Counted from the first letter of the stretch, positions 36,402 to 49,457 are shown. The stretch is DNA of 64,000 bases from Ectobius pallidus (GCA_964059195.1 CAXKWD010000011.1:14730978-14794977); one strand, 5' to 3'. Notes: generated by a model from the letters alone, not told the origin. Numbers and translations: made by a program.

Positions 36402-36550
36402 GTCATGAATAACTTTTCAGTATTAGTGTCTAAACCTAAAATGCTATTCAAACAATTCAGTTTCGTCGCTGGTGCATTTATGTGCGATTTTCAAGTCACT
36501 CGTGGTATTAAAATGATGTATGAACATAAATTCTTGCTGTAAACGTGATG

Positions 36551-37200
36551 ACAATAATAATAATAATCATAATAATAATAATCTTTATTGTCGAAGACAA
36601 AATATGTATGGACAGTGTCAAGGTTTCCTCTAATACTAATATAAAAAAACAAAATTAGCTGTAAGCCTATTGCTTAAAAGTCATGTGATTTAAAAGGCCA
36701 GGTGTGCATCCTCCAAACTGTATTGGCATGTTTGTTTTAAGATAGATTTGACATGTTTTGTTTTAATAGTAATAAATTTAGCGTCTTGATATTAACAGTT
36801 AAACTATTATATAAGTGTAAATAAAAAACCATATGAGTTTTACTCATTATAGTAAATGGTGAGACGGTGTACAGAGATTATTTTTATATCTTGTATCATA
36901 ATTATGATAGTAGCTACTTTTCTGAAATTCAGATAAGTTTAAATGAACAAGTTCCAGAAGTTTCAAAACATATATAGCATATACCGTTAACAAGTTTGCA
37001 TTTCATAAAATATTCCCTACATGAAGTTCTATAGTCAACACCTGCTATGCATCTGACGATACATTTCTGGGCAATAAATACATCATTCAACATGGCTGCA
37101 GACCCCCAAAAACAAATACCGTACGATAATCTGGACTCAACTTGTGCGTAGTAGAAAGAAAGTGTAATGTTATGGTTAAGAATAGTTCTCAAACATCCTG
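36551..37200 (-). mobile_element. LINE C-terminal fragment with AAT tail
   Basis: The minus frame at 36929-37192 contains Y-Y-A-Q-V-E-S-R-L-S-Y-G-I-C-F-W-G and R-C-I-A-G, the thumb region typical of jockey/CR1-like RT proteins. About 340 bp of 3' UTR leads to an AATAAT-type tail at 36551-36583. The copy is 5' truncated and no target duplication was seen. Confidence 0.8.
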
Positions 37201-37261
37201 ATCTGATAGCAGACTATTTAATCTCAAAATTAAATTCACACAATGGTGTGATAAACATTAG

Positions 37262-37713
37262 ACAAAAGTAGCAAATAAATTAGTTAAAATGTGCGAAATT
37301 TTGTATTTTCAGTCCGGCGTTCCCTTAATATTTTTGTTCGATTAATTGATCCTATAAAAGTGGATTGAATGAAGCCCAGAGCTTGAAAATGAAGTAATTG
37401 AATACTGCCATACTGTTTCATACCTCTATTAAAAGTATATTAAATTAGTAAATACAGTAAACAGAAATATTAATGAGAAGCCTTGCTACAAAAGTAGCAA
37501 ATAAATTAGTTAAAATGTGCGAAATTTTGTATTTTCAGTCCGGCGTTCCCTTAATATTTTTGTTCGAATAATTGATCCTATAAAAGTGGATTGAATGAAG
37601 CCCAGAGCGTGAAAATGAAGTAATTGAATACTGCCATACTGTTTCATACCTCTATTAAAATTATATTAAATTTGTAAATACAGTAAACAGAAATATTAAT
37701 GAGAAGCCTTGCT
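37262..37713. repeat. Tandem duplication, 2 x 226 bp
   Basis: ACAAAAGTAGCAAATAAATT begins both units (37262 and 37488). Only a few substitutions separate them (TTCGATTAATTG versus TTCGAATAATTG; GAGCTTG versus GAGCGTG). No gene or recognisable element lies inside. Confidence 0.93.
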
Positions 37714-38227
37714 TCTCAGCTAAACACATTAAATTTGAAATAGTGGATATATGTTTATACCAGCATAAGGAAGTGCATATGTGCAAGTGTAGAATTATGC
37801 TGTTACGTAAAATGAGGACGTGTGGTATTAAAGTACGTGCAAATAACTCATAAAACTGCATTAGGCGAAGATTCGTGATTACTACGCAGAAAAACATAAT
37901 GATAATCTGAATAGGGTCGCATGCGAGTTTTTATATTCAAGGAGGCGGGTTCAAAGCATGTTTGTAAGTAGGTTAGTTAGCTTTTTAAGATATTACTTGC
38001 ATACTTTATAAGTGAATAAACTCTATTACTATGCCTCTAGTGGTTCATTAACGTAATACATGAAAAGGCGCTCTCTACCTTTATACTCGCGTTATTGAGG
38101 CTTGTTAGAACGCGCGAATGTGGCGTTTGAGTGCCGCAAACTTCTAGCATATCCCTAAGTCTTAGTTGTCGCTTCTCTAATGAATTCACTTAAATGGCAG
38201 TAGAGACACGATTTCAGACTATTTCTT
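37714..38227. other. Unassigned sequence
   Basis: No gene or repeat is recognised. Confidence 0.4.
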
Positions 38228-38229
38228 TC

Positions 38230-38281
<52 letters not shown>

Positions 38282-38312
38282 CCTCTCTCCCTCCATCCCT
38301 CTCTCTCTCTTT
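38228..38312. repeat. CT microsatellite
   Basis: CT repeats with CCCT and CTTT variants run for about 80 bp. Charged-residue frames across it are artefacts. Confidence 0.93.
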
Positions 38313-38444
38313 CTTTCTTAATAAATAAAATGGAGAGCAACAGTAAGCAAGCAAGCAAGAACACGCCAGATTTGTCACTTTCTCATAATTGTTTAGTCCC
38401 TATCAGCTTTCCTCCCGTGTGTACCTGCAGTAAATATAATATAG

Positions 38445-38750
38445 GGGGTACGCCGTGGTGTAGTGGTTGAGGCACTGCGCTACAAACCGGAAGTTCGCGG
38501 ATTCGATTCCCGATGAGGTCGTTGAGATTTTTCAATTGGCCTAATACTTCTGGTGGCACTATGGCCCTGGGGTCGACTCAGCCTCTTAACAGAAATGAGT
38601 ATCAGGAGCAATCCCGAGGGTAAAGGTTGCCGGTGAGTAAGGCTGACCACCTTACCACCTTCACTGTCCGAATGTCTAAAAATCTGGGAGCCTCATCCTC
38701 CTGGAATCCTTAGGGCCTCCATGGCCTGTATAGGGAACACTTTACTTTAG
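38445..38750 (+). mobile_element. SINE family 1, copy F
   Basis: This is a full-length copy with scattered changes (A-box region TGGTGTAGTGG; B-box region GGATTCGATTCCC). It ends CACTTTACTTTAG. No clear target duplication is seen, so it is probably older than copies B and E. Confidence 0.92.
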
Positions 38751-40115
38751 TTTAATTTTCTACAACCTTGTTCCATACAATTTTGACATAACTCGGATCG
38801 TTTACAGGCATTTCGTCTGTTTGTTTATGAATTTGTTTCGCGGTCTCGATCAAATGCGTTGTTCGATTTTTTCAAATTTCGGTATGAATGTTCATTGTAA
38901 AGTTATGCGTAAGGATTTTTATTTATTATTCCATTTCAAGATGACGAGCAGATCTTAGATTTTTGGACGAGGAGTTTACCTTTCATAGAACTGCTAGTTT
39001 AGAATGGTTTCAGTAATGAGAACGAAATGGTATATTTCAGATTTAAACATGTACCGAACAAATTTGTGCGGTTGAACAGATCGCTGGAGCTGCCTTATTA
39101 TTCCGATCCGGTTTTACTGTGTTGCAATTACCCAACCAGTGTCCATGTTCAACATTCCGCAATCCTGGTTATAAATTCTGATCACCAGAATACACTGGAT
39201 CTATACTGCAGTGATGCATGCAACAATGATGCATCTCCCTACATTGTAACAATGTCCATGACATGTCGGGTTCTGGGGGGGGGACAACATTTGACATGCG
39301 CAATCGTCAAAACGCAGCATGGGACCATGAATATGTTTACGAGTATCCTTTTAATACCTGCTTTAATACCCCGAATTGACGAATTTCGTTGCTAAAGATG
39401 AGAGACCTGGTATGTCCAAAATGGCAAACTTTTTAGGAGGCAAGAAAGTTATGTAGAATGTCCTGGGGACTTGGGTGGGCACTGGTGCACCCCCCCTCCA
39501 AAAAAAAAAAATGCTGGCCCACCCTTTTGCCTGCCGTACATGACTGATGATGAAAGTTTAGAGAATAACATTTAAAAAAAAAACTGAAATTAAACTTGAT
39601 TGAAGTTGCTTCGTATTACTAAAACATGTGTAATCTGTGAACGATTGAAAATATACCACAATCTGATAATACAGAACGAGATAAAACTGACACTGTTTCT
39701 GGAATCCAATTGCAATTGATAGCTGCTAAGTGCCATTTTTGTAAAAAATTATTTTTTGGGTCAAAACCCATCTATATGTCATTGCCAATTGACCCAAGAC
39801 ACTGCTATGTGCCACAGTATTTAGTTTAGTTCAAACATTGATCACAAGATGGAAGCTCTGCTAAGTACCTCATGCATTTAGGAATTCATTTTGTACTGTA
39901 ACTCCTAAACAGCTTTTTGCACTTAGCAGGTATTTGGGTTACACTCTTCAATTATGCTTCACATTTTAAAGGGGGGATAGTTACTGAGAAAGAAATTTAA
40001 TCCAAGGTGTCCCAGAGGCCAGAGTTCTTGTAAAGATTTTTAAATTGCTTATCTGACCGTATTACAATGCAAAATACATAATTTACGTAAGTGTGACATA
40101 AATTTAATTCAATTA
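38751..40115. other. Unassigned sequence with homopolymer runs
   Basis: A 122-codon plus frame (39027-39395) contains a G run and no recognised domain. A C-run/A-run (39487-39511) follows. No gene is supported. Confidence 0.35.
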
Positions 40116-40123
40116 GTTATCAG

Positions 40124-40871
40124 CAGGGCCCGTATTCTGTTCACCTAAAATTGTTTGAAAAATGACGTATAAAATAACCCCAAATTTTAAAGAAAATCAC
40201 TTAACAATTATAAAAAATGACCTAAAAACAGATACTTTATTTATAAAAAATTATTGTACACACAAAGTTATAGATTAGTTTGTACAAAATTGTAAAAACT
40301 GTAAATAACTGTAATGTTCTTTTCTCACGGAAATTTATACTGGCACTGAGGCACTGGCGAGTCAAAATTCGCACATTTCCCTTTGTGGTTTGCCGGATTA
40401 TATTATTGTTTATTGTGGGTAAACAGTAGTTTGCACTCTCAAATCCAAGCAGGTTGCAGAGTCTGGTGCCAAGTCAATCTAATAACAATAGTAATATAAT
40501 ACAACATTTTTGCGTTTCTTTGATTCTCATTTCCGACTGAGACATGACAACACTTAACGCCGAATTTTTACTTCTTGCATTAAACACACAGCACTTCAAA
40601 AACAGCACCGCTAGCGACGAAAAAAAAATGCACTCAATGTAAATACATGAAAATGACTAAATAAGGAAGCAAATGTCACGAAAATTACAAAATAATGACC
40701 TAAAATTGTAATAAATGCCCTAAAAATACAAAATTGCATAAAATGACAAAAAATGACCTAATAAAAGTGCATTTCTATAATCTAGAGGCCATGATTAGGA
40801 TTTACCTACAAGTTGGCAATGTCTATGCAGCATCAATAAAAAGATGACATGTCATTAGAATCCGGGCCCTG
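40124..40871 (+). mobile_element. hAT-type MITE family M3 with 8-bp target duplication
   Basis: The termini CAGGGCCCGTATTCTG and (reverse) CAGGGCCCGGATTCT flank 748 bp. The target duplication GTTATCAG is exact at 40116-40123 and 40872-40879. The interior is rich in ATGACCTAAAA motifs, and ATGACATGTCAT lies next to the right end, as in M1 and M2. No coding capacity. Confidence 0.92.
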
Positions 40872-40909
40872 GTTATCAGTTTAGAGGCAGAAACATTATT
40901 ACACACATA

Positions 40910-41680
40910 TGAGGGGGTTAAAGGCAAAGTGGTGTAAGTCATGTTTTATGCATCCTGAGAAACAGAAGGTTTTGTTAGACTCATTATAATAAATTACACA
41001 AGAAATTGTTGACATTTTTTTCGTGTTGTAGGCTACATTTCCAGAAGGTGTCATTATTTCATTATGATTATCACTGAAAATAATTCAAGTAGTTTTTTGT
41101 ATTCTTTATTGATATTGATTCGTTCGTGACATTTTTTTCTCTCTTTGTAATGGCTTGTTCAAGATTATTTGTAGGCTTAAAGTCTTGAACTGACATTCTG
41201 GTACAGGAAAAAGCTTTCTTCTTTTTGACTTTGGGATTATTGACCGCAAGTCAGCTGGAACAACAACGGTCTTACCTCTTGCATAGGATTCTATGGATCC
41301 AAAATCGGAATCATTAGGGAGGTATTAATGCCCACTTACCATAAATTTATGGTCAATAATGTCGATGTTATCACTTATTTCAAGCAGTTTCATAAGACAC
41401 AGTGCAAAGTTTACAAAACTGCGGATGTAGCAACTCACACTTCACAAACACTTACAGGAATAGTGGTGTAAGTCAATGACTTACACCACTATGGCTGTTA
41501 ACAAAGCAGCTGATTCATTCACCAGTGAAATTTCTGCTGCCATTTGTAAGTGGATGAACACAACTAGGACTTACACCAATCTTTCTTTTAACAGATATAT
41601 ACCTCAACATTGCATTGCAATACTTAGGTTTAAAAAAAAAATTAAACATGACTTACACCACTTTGGCTTTAACGCCCTCA
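40910..41680. mobile_element. TA-flanked fold-back element with internal palindrome
   Basis: TIRs of about 39 bp start TGAGGGGGTTAAAGGCAAAG on the left and TGAGGGCGTTAAAGCCAAAG on the right (reverse). TA flanks both ends (40908-40909; 41681-41682). GTGGTGTAAGTCA from the TIR recurs in the middle as a near-perfect 33-bp palindrome at 41460-41492, and ACTTACACCA recurs at 41570. No coding capacity. It starts 38 bp after the M3 element. Confidence 0.85.
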
Positions 41681-41682
41681 TA

Positions 41683-43117
41683 TATAGACTCTTGATGGCC
41701 CACCTTCACATTCTTCTGGCCCACCTGCAGAAACAGTTCTAGTGCCGCCATTGAGGAACTCCATAATTATTACGTTGAATCTGTATTTTCAATAACACAG
41801 TACTGAGATCAAAATACAGTTAACTTTTTCTCAACTAAAGCATCCAACGAATCTAGACTATATACGTCATCTCGCAATGATCATTACTCCTAACACAAGA
41901 CTCACGAAGTAAAAGGTTGCTTATTATCGCATTAGTGCTATAAAATCTTTATGCCACTCCAACTATGATTTAAATCACATGTAAAATGCTTTTATTAGGT
42001 TAAAATACTTCCATTTAATTTTAAACAGATCCATTTGATGAAAACTAAAGACGTTAAAATTCATTATGCCTTTTCAAATGTTAAATTTCTCATGGTGGTT
42101 GCATTTCTTATATTTCCAGCCGTGCACCAAAAAATCAATAACAAGTGACTGCTGTCAAATAATATGCCTCCACTGTGCGTAATCCATTAGAACAAATCTA
42201 ATGTTTAATATTATTATTTCACAACTATTAAATGCTGTCTTTAAAAAATAGTGTGTAATACACATGGAAAAATGCACTTGTAACATAAATAACTCCTGTT
42301 TTGATGGACACGGTGTAAAATAGTAAATTTGGTAATGCACGTAAACCCCATAATGCCAAAGAGCCTGTTTAATATATTGGTGAGAAAACAACGCAAAAAT
42401 GGTTGGGTTTTAGAGTTAGGAATTGTCGCTGAAGGTCACATGATACCCCAGGGTATATATATATATATATATTTCATTTCTAAAGTGATTTGTCATTTTA
42501 TCGCAGATTCAAATCACGCTGAGAAACGACGTAAGTGGATATGGTAAAGGAATAAATAAAAGAACATAACTTTTCAGAGGTTTCACATATTATATCCCGA
42601 AAAAAAAGCATCCATTTGCTGCCACTGGCTTTACAACGTATTACTTTTAATTTCCAGGTTTTATACAGAGATATTTATATTTTAGATGTGTTTAATGTAC
42701 AGAGATTAGCATTTGTTAAAAATTCACATATATTAAGAGAATGCTGTTATGAACGTTTTTAATTTCAACATGGGCACAACAAGGAATAGTAATTTATAAT
42801 ATAAATTGTGGATTTTAAAAGGGCGCTGGAATGCAGGGAAATGTGGGAATATTATATAAAAGAAACAATGAGCACTTAATAGTCAGGTCTTGTTAGAGAT
42901 GGATGGAAGTGGTAGGGGAACAATGAGGGGGAGTTTCAAAAGGAGTGATTTGGTGCACCCTCCCTGCTTCCGGCATAATTGAATGAACCTGTGGAAAAAA
43001 TGCACCAGTGATTTAGCTATGAACCCGCCTTTACCAGCTGAGGACGGACGCACACTAAATGAAACATTTCAGTTCGATTTTAAGAAGCGATGTTAAAGTT
43101 GAAGTGTACCCCTCCAA
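41683..43117. other. Unassigned sequence with a TA microsatellite
   Basis: A TA array lies at about 42453-42471. No gene or repeat family is recognised. Confidence 0.4.
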
Positions 43118-43395
43118 GGTCTAATAGCGCTGCTAACTGTGGGTCTGGAGGCTCGTGTTCAAGCCCCGGATCTTTCTCACTTTTCTGGAATGGGATGAGC
43201 CTGAGGAGATATGTAAATAAACATGTAGCGAATTCGGTTAAGAAACCCGTCATAACGGCCGTGCGTGTCGGCGACTGAAGACATGACATTCAATCCTATG
43301 ATCAGCTTATGATGTAAGATGATGCAGTGGTTGAACGACAGGCCCTGGCCCTACATAGGATGTAGCGCCATGGAGTTTAGTTACTTCTTTGGATC
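43118..43395 (+). mobile_element. SINE family 4, second copy
   Basis: A B-box-like GTTCAAGCCCC sits near 43160. The body aligns with the minus-strand copy at 30146-30446 through GATGCAGTGGTTGAACG and GGATGTAGCGCCATGGAGTT. The A box is weak. A diverged retroposon. Confidence 0.65.
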
Positions 43396-43433
43396 GACAT
43401 GGAACCTTTAGTTTTATGTTTCCTAAGTCCAAC

Positions 43434-44283
43434 CAGGGCCCTATTTCATAAAACTCTACAGGTGTGACAAATACGACAATTGTGTCAAGTCTGACAAATT
43501 TGTCAATATGTCATGACAATTGTATTTTTCATAAATAATACAACTTTTCCTTACATTAGAGGCAAGTTAATGTAAATTGTCAGACTAAAAGAACCCATTT
43601 CATAAACGCGACAATTTTATGTCAAACCTAAAGATTACTTTAGTACACTGTAGATGGCTCTCAGATACGTGTCTCAACATCGAATATGATACTTAAGCAA
43701 TCGATTATTACTATCGAAAATAATTGAATTATATTTCTCTTTTAATACAAAGTCACTGAAATTGAAAGTTAGGTTAATCCACTGCCTAAAAACACTGGAT
43801 GGACTCATGTCTATTTCTTCACCACTTTTACTACTACCAATATCACTACTACTAGTATTCATTATTAACAAGACAATTTAGCAAGTTTATTAACAAAGTT
43901 TAAATCACAAGAAAGTTTGCCAAGTTATGCCACACATTTATATAACCTACTCTGTTGGCCTACATATGAAAGATTGCCTGTCACTTCTGTAATGACAATT
44001 CTACATTTTTTGTAAATTTGTAAATATGTCAGCAAAAATTAATGTTTCATAAATGGTAGGTATCCTAAGATTTGACATATTTGTCAGACTTTTACCTGTA
44101 AACTCAAAAGTTTTGAGAAGCAACAATATGTAAAATTGTCATACAAATCTACAAAATTGTCATGACATTTATGTAAAGTTGTCAGCTTTTATGAAAAACA
44201 CAATTGTCAAAATGTAAACCTGTAAGACAATTTTATGTCACCTGTCACCTGTAAAATTGTAACTTTTATGAAATAGGGCCCAT
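43434..44283. mobile_element. 850-bp MITE with dense TGACAA/TTGTCA motifs
   Basis: GGGCCCTATTTCATAAAA at the left and TTTTATGAAATAGGGCCC at the right are an exact inverted repeat. CAGGGCCC-type ends suggest hAT. The interior has many TGACAA, ACAATTGT and TTGTCA words on both strands, so it folds back at several scales. I could not find an exact 8-bp target duplication. There is no coding capacity; short frames inside are spurious. Confidence 0.85.
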
Positions 44284-47034
44284 GCTTAAGGCGTATTGGT
44301 CGAAACTACTGACATTTAATCATGAGGTCCCGGGTGCAATTCCCAAGCAATTATGAAAATAATATATTTCATGGTGAAAACTGTATGGTTATCGTGCAAG
44401 GATAGCTTTATCGTGCATGATTTGAGTTCAAGGAACATCTTTGCAACTACATATTCATAAATCACTATTCCATTTCATTGGGACAATTTAACTCCACCTA
44501 ATAGGCCTATATTTCCCAGCTTCAGAAAATGGCTTTACTACAGAAACATATTGTGAAGTATACAAGCAGGCTATAAGCTTTATCAGTCCTATGTTTAAGA
44601 AACTTGACAGACTGTCTAGCTACAATTGTTTCAAGACTTCCTTCAAATAAAGATATAAGCCTAATCACTCTTTAAGCTGCTTTTTCTTTTGAATGTGGAC
44701 ATGTGATCTAGAGATTTTTTCCCGAGATACCATTGCATTTTTGGTTTGGAAAAAATCTAGGGATTTGTGAGTGCATCCCGGGAAATCCCGACAGTTTTAA
44801 ACTGTTGTTTTTCACTTTATTGACGTCATGTTTTGAAGATGGAACACTGTTGTCTTCTTTGTTTTTAGACACAGTATTTTCGAAATCCTTGTTAGGTCTG
44901 TTTTTAGGGAGAAAACTAGTTACTAGAGCACTCTGACGGTATTGTATTCAACTGGTGTAGGCCTACGGGTACATGTATGTTGTCTCGTGAAGTCTTGAAC
45001 ACTGCAGGAAAGTGTCTTCACCCTGTGTGCGCCTAGCTGTAGCCTATATTCACGCGTCTCATATCAGACAAAACAATTAATGCCCTTTTCACCCTTTGTG
45101 AATTGCTGGATGTTAAATACACATCAGGTTGGGGAAGATTTGAGCTGAGTAAACAGGAGAAGTATACATGCGCTTTGTGTAGCCGCCCCTCCCCCCCCCC
45201 CCCCAACTTCCAACTCTGCTTAAATCTGAGTGTTGACCGCTGGAGGCTTCAGCATGTGTGGGCGAGTACATATGTACGTATGTGATTATCATCTCTGACT
45301 TGGAAGCTTGTTATGTCTTATTCAGATTTTACCAGCTCCTCGGTTTTCCATTAAGCTTTAGCTACAGTTAATTTTATTAATTTATTTATTTATGCTTCTC
45401 TGACAATAATTAGAGGCTGCAAAATTGGCATAGACAACTGTCCAATAGTTATAATTATTGTCCATTAAAAAATTCTACTTTTTTCGTAATTTCCCGTTCA
45501 TCCTATCATAAAGAAAATTCCAACTATCTACTCTCAGTATCGATTACCTAACCTACCTGCATTTTTTTTCTCCCTACAGTAACTTTTAGTATACCTGTTA
45601 TTGCTACGCCACCATGATTAAAATAGTACTAGTTTATAAGGTTGTATCTCAAGCCAACTAAAGAACAGTTGTTTGTATTTAATTATTTTTCACGTAATTA
45701 TTTTCACGCATTTTTTCCATATCGTACAAAAATATTAGCGAATGGAAGATGTATGTGAAGCGTATAACATAATCTTTAAAATGGAAAGAAACACATTCCT
45801 CTTTTTTTAAACTTTTCCCTCGATTCGATTAAAACACACTTCCACAAGAATATCGCATTATACTTTTAATTATTGTAATGCTGTTGTTTTTAGAATTAAC
45901 AAACAGTGACTAGAAGATACACCAAGCATGTTTAAAAATCAAGAGTGCAAATTAAAATTTCATATTTATCATCCTAATCACTCACATAATGGAATAATAT
46001 GTCACTTTCTAGAAATTATCACTCTGGTCATAAAGAATCAATTCGTTGTAAGAATGGCATATATTTTCTACCTGGAGTATTAATAATTTCTCGCAAAGGC
46101 TGATACCGTTTAAGAACTTCTCTCCCGAACATTTTCTGCCCATTCTCCTCAAAATGTTCGTGATGTTTATTCTTATTAAAATAAGTTAAGTAAACTAGGA
46201 ATGATGTATTTTATTGTGCCATGGTTAAATTCTCAGATTTCAGATAATCTACAACTCTTCTAGAGACTGCAATCAAAATTTAGGCCTACCCGTAATGTTT
46301 GAAACTATTTTTTGATGCTGTCTTCCTTGCGATACTGAGGAGCATACTTTTTGTAAGTACAGAAAAATTAATACCCAGGTATAATATACTGATTCACTAT
46401 TAGTGGCAGTTTCGTTTCTCTGTGAAAACATGTATCCGTTGATGTACAATTGAACCAACAAAGGAACAGAGGTGGGGAGTTTTTAAACTAATAGATAACG
46501 TCAGACGACGGGCAGGGCTTGAAGATAGTCTTCATCAAAGCAATCTATTCATTCATATTAGTACTATTTAGAAGTAAATAGCATAGTTGTGCTTTCGAGT
46601 GATTTCCTACATAGCCTACTGTTATAATTATATATTTGTTATACTATGTATCGGACATTAAATTTTGTCTGATAGATTCAGCACATATTGACCTACAGGA
46701 GTGTTCTTCAGTTAATTCATATGGCAAAGGCGTTTAAGGTACCTATCTGCAGATTATTCAAATAGATGAGTAACTACTATATTATGAGATTAAAATTGCA
46801 AGCAAAATCCCTCCTCTCATACAAGATGCAATTTAGCATGCTTATACCTGGTTGATTGGTAAATAAAGCTATTTACTAGGTATGACTACAATGAATTTCT
46901 TCCAGGCAAAGTTTAATTTGTAATTCTTTAGACCTTTTATGACGATGAATTGTATTATTTTTAATGTGTGTTCATTTTCAATATTGTTATGGCTAGGCAA
47001 GGATTTACGTGTAAATAACTTCTAGATATCGATT
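44284..47034. other. Long unassigned stretch
   Basis: A tRNA-like piece (TGGTCGAAACT then GGGTGCAATTCCC, about 44298-44344) may be an old SINE head. A C run lies at 45190-45203. TTTATTTATTTATG at about 45381-45394 resembles the tail of a minus-strand LINE. No supported gene. Confidence 0.35.
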
Positions 47035-47665
47035 TATCATAGGTAATTCCACGAGAGTTGACGAGTTTATCGTTAGATTCGCGACTGCGCAGCAGGAGCG
47101 AATTTATCTGATGAAACTCGTCAAAACGGGTTGGATTTCATGAATAAAAATGTAACGGATTATACAAATAATAATCACTTTCTTACTTTGTTATATAAAA
47201 ACAAAACTAACAGCTGTGAGATCACGGCATTCCATGAATCAACCATCCACGAATCGATTCAAATTACCATGTTGTAATCAATGCTACCAATAGTGCATAT
47301 AAGACGTAGTTAGCCTAATTCAGGTAAGTTAACAACCGAACAGAATAAAAGCACACCAACTGGCTTGCACCCAATCGAAATTGTGTTTTTAATCAATGTA
47401 TATTTCTATTATTTCAATTTCCAAACAAGTTATGTTGCATAAAATAATCTGTTTTCGTGTTGCTTAATGGCAGCATGTGACGTATTTATCGCTGCACACT
47501 GATTCTTACGTGTCCAGTAACGAACAGGCGATTTTATCCATAAAACAGCATCCTCATATTAATAGCAAGCATTTTGTAAGATGAACGATGTGATTGGTCT
47601 ATATCCGAGGAATTGCTATACGTTATTGGTCAATATAAACACGCGGCGTATAAGTGGAACAGTCA
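47035..47665 (-). repeat. U1 repeat, copy 3
   Basis: Full-length reverse copy from TATCATAGGTAATTCCACG to GGAACAGTCA. It carries the inverted pair GACGAGTTT (47060-47068) and AAACTCGTC (47114-47122) that copy 4 shares and copy 1 lacks. No coding frame, tail or terminal inverted repeat. Confidence 0.88.
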
Positions 47666-47754
47666 TTGAAATATTTTAAAATCCTTACGATTGATCAACG
47701 CTTGTGGTGATTTAAGACACATTTCTTCTTCTTTCACTTAGTGTAACTTCTCTC

Positions 47755-47905
47755 TTTGTAGGGACGTTTATGGGGTTCACGCCGCCCGTTCCTTATAGGA
47801 CCGCGACCTGTCGGGGGAGAGATATTTTTTTTAATAACATGTATACTTTTTTGACTAGATAAGGACATGGACCCGGAAGAGTATTCAGCCCAATGAGCGT
47901 CAGCG
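47755..47905 (-). mobile_element. SINE-like family 3, 3' fragment
   Basis: Its reverse complement reads ATTGGGCTGAATACTC, GTCCTTATCTAGTCAAAAAA and GACAGGTCGCGGTCCTATAA, aligning with 9100-9225. The 5' portion is absent. Confidence 0.68.
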
Positions 47906-48471
47906 GAAAGGCTGCTATTGAAGTTTGTTATATTTATAACCGTGCACGATTCGGAAGCCACTTCGCGTCAGTGGAAACAACACCATAAGAGCAATGCAAA
48001 TAACAACCAAGCGCTATTTTCTGCAGTGCGAAATGTCACCCAAGCAGAAACATACCCTAAGTCGGAGTACAAATAATGTTCAATTTCAGACTAAATACAA
48101 ATTAAACAAACCTTTGAAGCTGTGATGAAATCTTGGTATTTGGCTCATTTGCTGCTTAATTGCCAGCGTAAACAAACGCATCCGTGTTTACCTGCAATCA
48201 GCCAACGCCAGGGTTTTATTTAAACTTGTAATATTTAATTCCCTCTGGCTAGATACATAATCCGTGGCTCCAGAACTGTTATCTATAAATTAAAATTAAC
48301 TGTCGTTAAGTTAGTATAGTATGGTATTTCTAATAATATTTTTCCAGAGGCTCCCAAAATGTGGTCCGCGAACCGCAGAAATCCGCAGGGGGTCCGCAAA
48401 TACTTTTAAGAAAGCAAAATAAGAGTAGGTTTATACACTTAATTTTGTGGTTCTATATGTTCTATAATCTA
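47906..48471. other. Unassigned sequence with an isolated hAT-like terminus
   Basis: CAGAGGCTCCCAAAATGTGG at 48345 looks like the left end of an hAT non-autonomous element, followed by GTCCGCAAATAC. No matching right end or target duplication was found. Confidence 0.35.
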
Positions 48472-49155
48472 TAGGGTTCGGGTGTTTATGACATGTCATA
48501 TTTTTATCCTGACCTCCATTATCGCCGAAAACATAAATTAAACACGAATTGCACATTTGTTGTCCTAATCGGACAGTTTTTATTTTGAATATAAAGTCTT
48601 ATTTTGGTCATTTTCATGGTGTTGGTCATATTTCGGTCAAATTTGTAATTTAACATCATATTTCAGTTATAAATTCTGTAAAAGAGCACAATTATGCAGT
48701 ATGTGCACTAAATTCTTGACTTAATTTTTTATTTTTTTTTCGAAAAAAGAATCACACATATTTTTGTTTGACTCTAACTGAAATTTGAAGGGACAATAAC
48801 AAGTAATAGCACAATTACCTCTTCCTCCTTGTTGTTAACAACTTCCTATAGACATGGTTTAAAAACATTTTCAGTTCATATTTGCAGTGGTATCTGGAAA
48901 CATTAATAGTTTATACGTTCTTTGCAAGTAAAACTGTAAATCACCCGTAAAATTGTTATAAAGTTATTATTTGATTGAATTAATGTAATGTAATAATTTT
49001 GAGTCATTTAATGACTTAAAATTGGGATATTGATTTTTAGTAAATACGTTCTTTTATGAGGTCATATTTACGATTTTTTTATCATATTTAATCAATTTTG
49101 AGGTCATATTTGCAGTCATGTTTCCACATTTTAGGTCATAAACATCCGAACCCTA
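48472..49155 (+). mobile_element. hAT-like MITE family M2, copy 1
   Basis: The termini TAGGGTTCGGGTGTTTATGA and (reverse) TAGGGTTCGGATGTTTATGA form the TIR, and TATGACATGTCATA follows the left one. The interior repeats GGTCATATTT-type words. It aligns with 53271-53938 and, reversed, with 61688-62306. No exact target duplication was seen, so it is probably older. Non-coding. Confidence 0.85.
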
Positions 49156-49457
49156 ACATTTTGAGTTGGTCTACTTGCTTTCAAACCTAACAGTTGTCAT
49201 TGTTAACGTATATTTTATTTATATTATTTCAATAACTCGTCACGACTGTTTGAAAATACTGTTCTAATTTCATATTGAATTTAAGAGATAGCTTCAATGG
49301 GTCAGGGGCATCATTCCTTCAGCTCTTCCACAATATTTGTGATCTGTAGACACACTCTGGACTTCTGTCTCGTAGAAGCTGCTTTTGCATATTTAATTAA
49401 AAGGACTGAGCTAGAGCAGATATTGCTCACGGTCTTTTAAGTAAGATACTATCAGCT
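49156..49457. other. Unassigned sequence
   Basis: No gene or repeat is recognised. Confidence 0.4.

Noticed and set aside
39027..39395. 122-codon plus frame, considered as a secreted or membrane protein
   Set aside because: No signal peptide or domain, contains a homopolymer G run, and no splice context was found.
41476..41742. 88-codon plus frame
   Set aside because: It starts inside the central palindrome and runs out through the TIR of the fold-back element.
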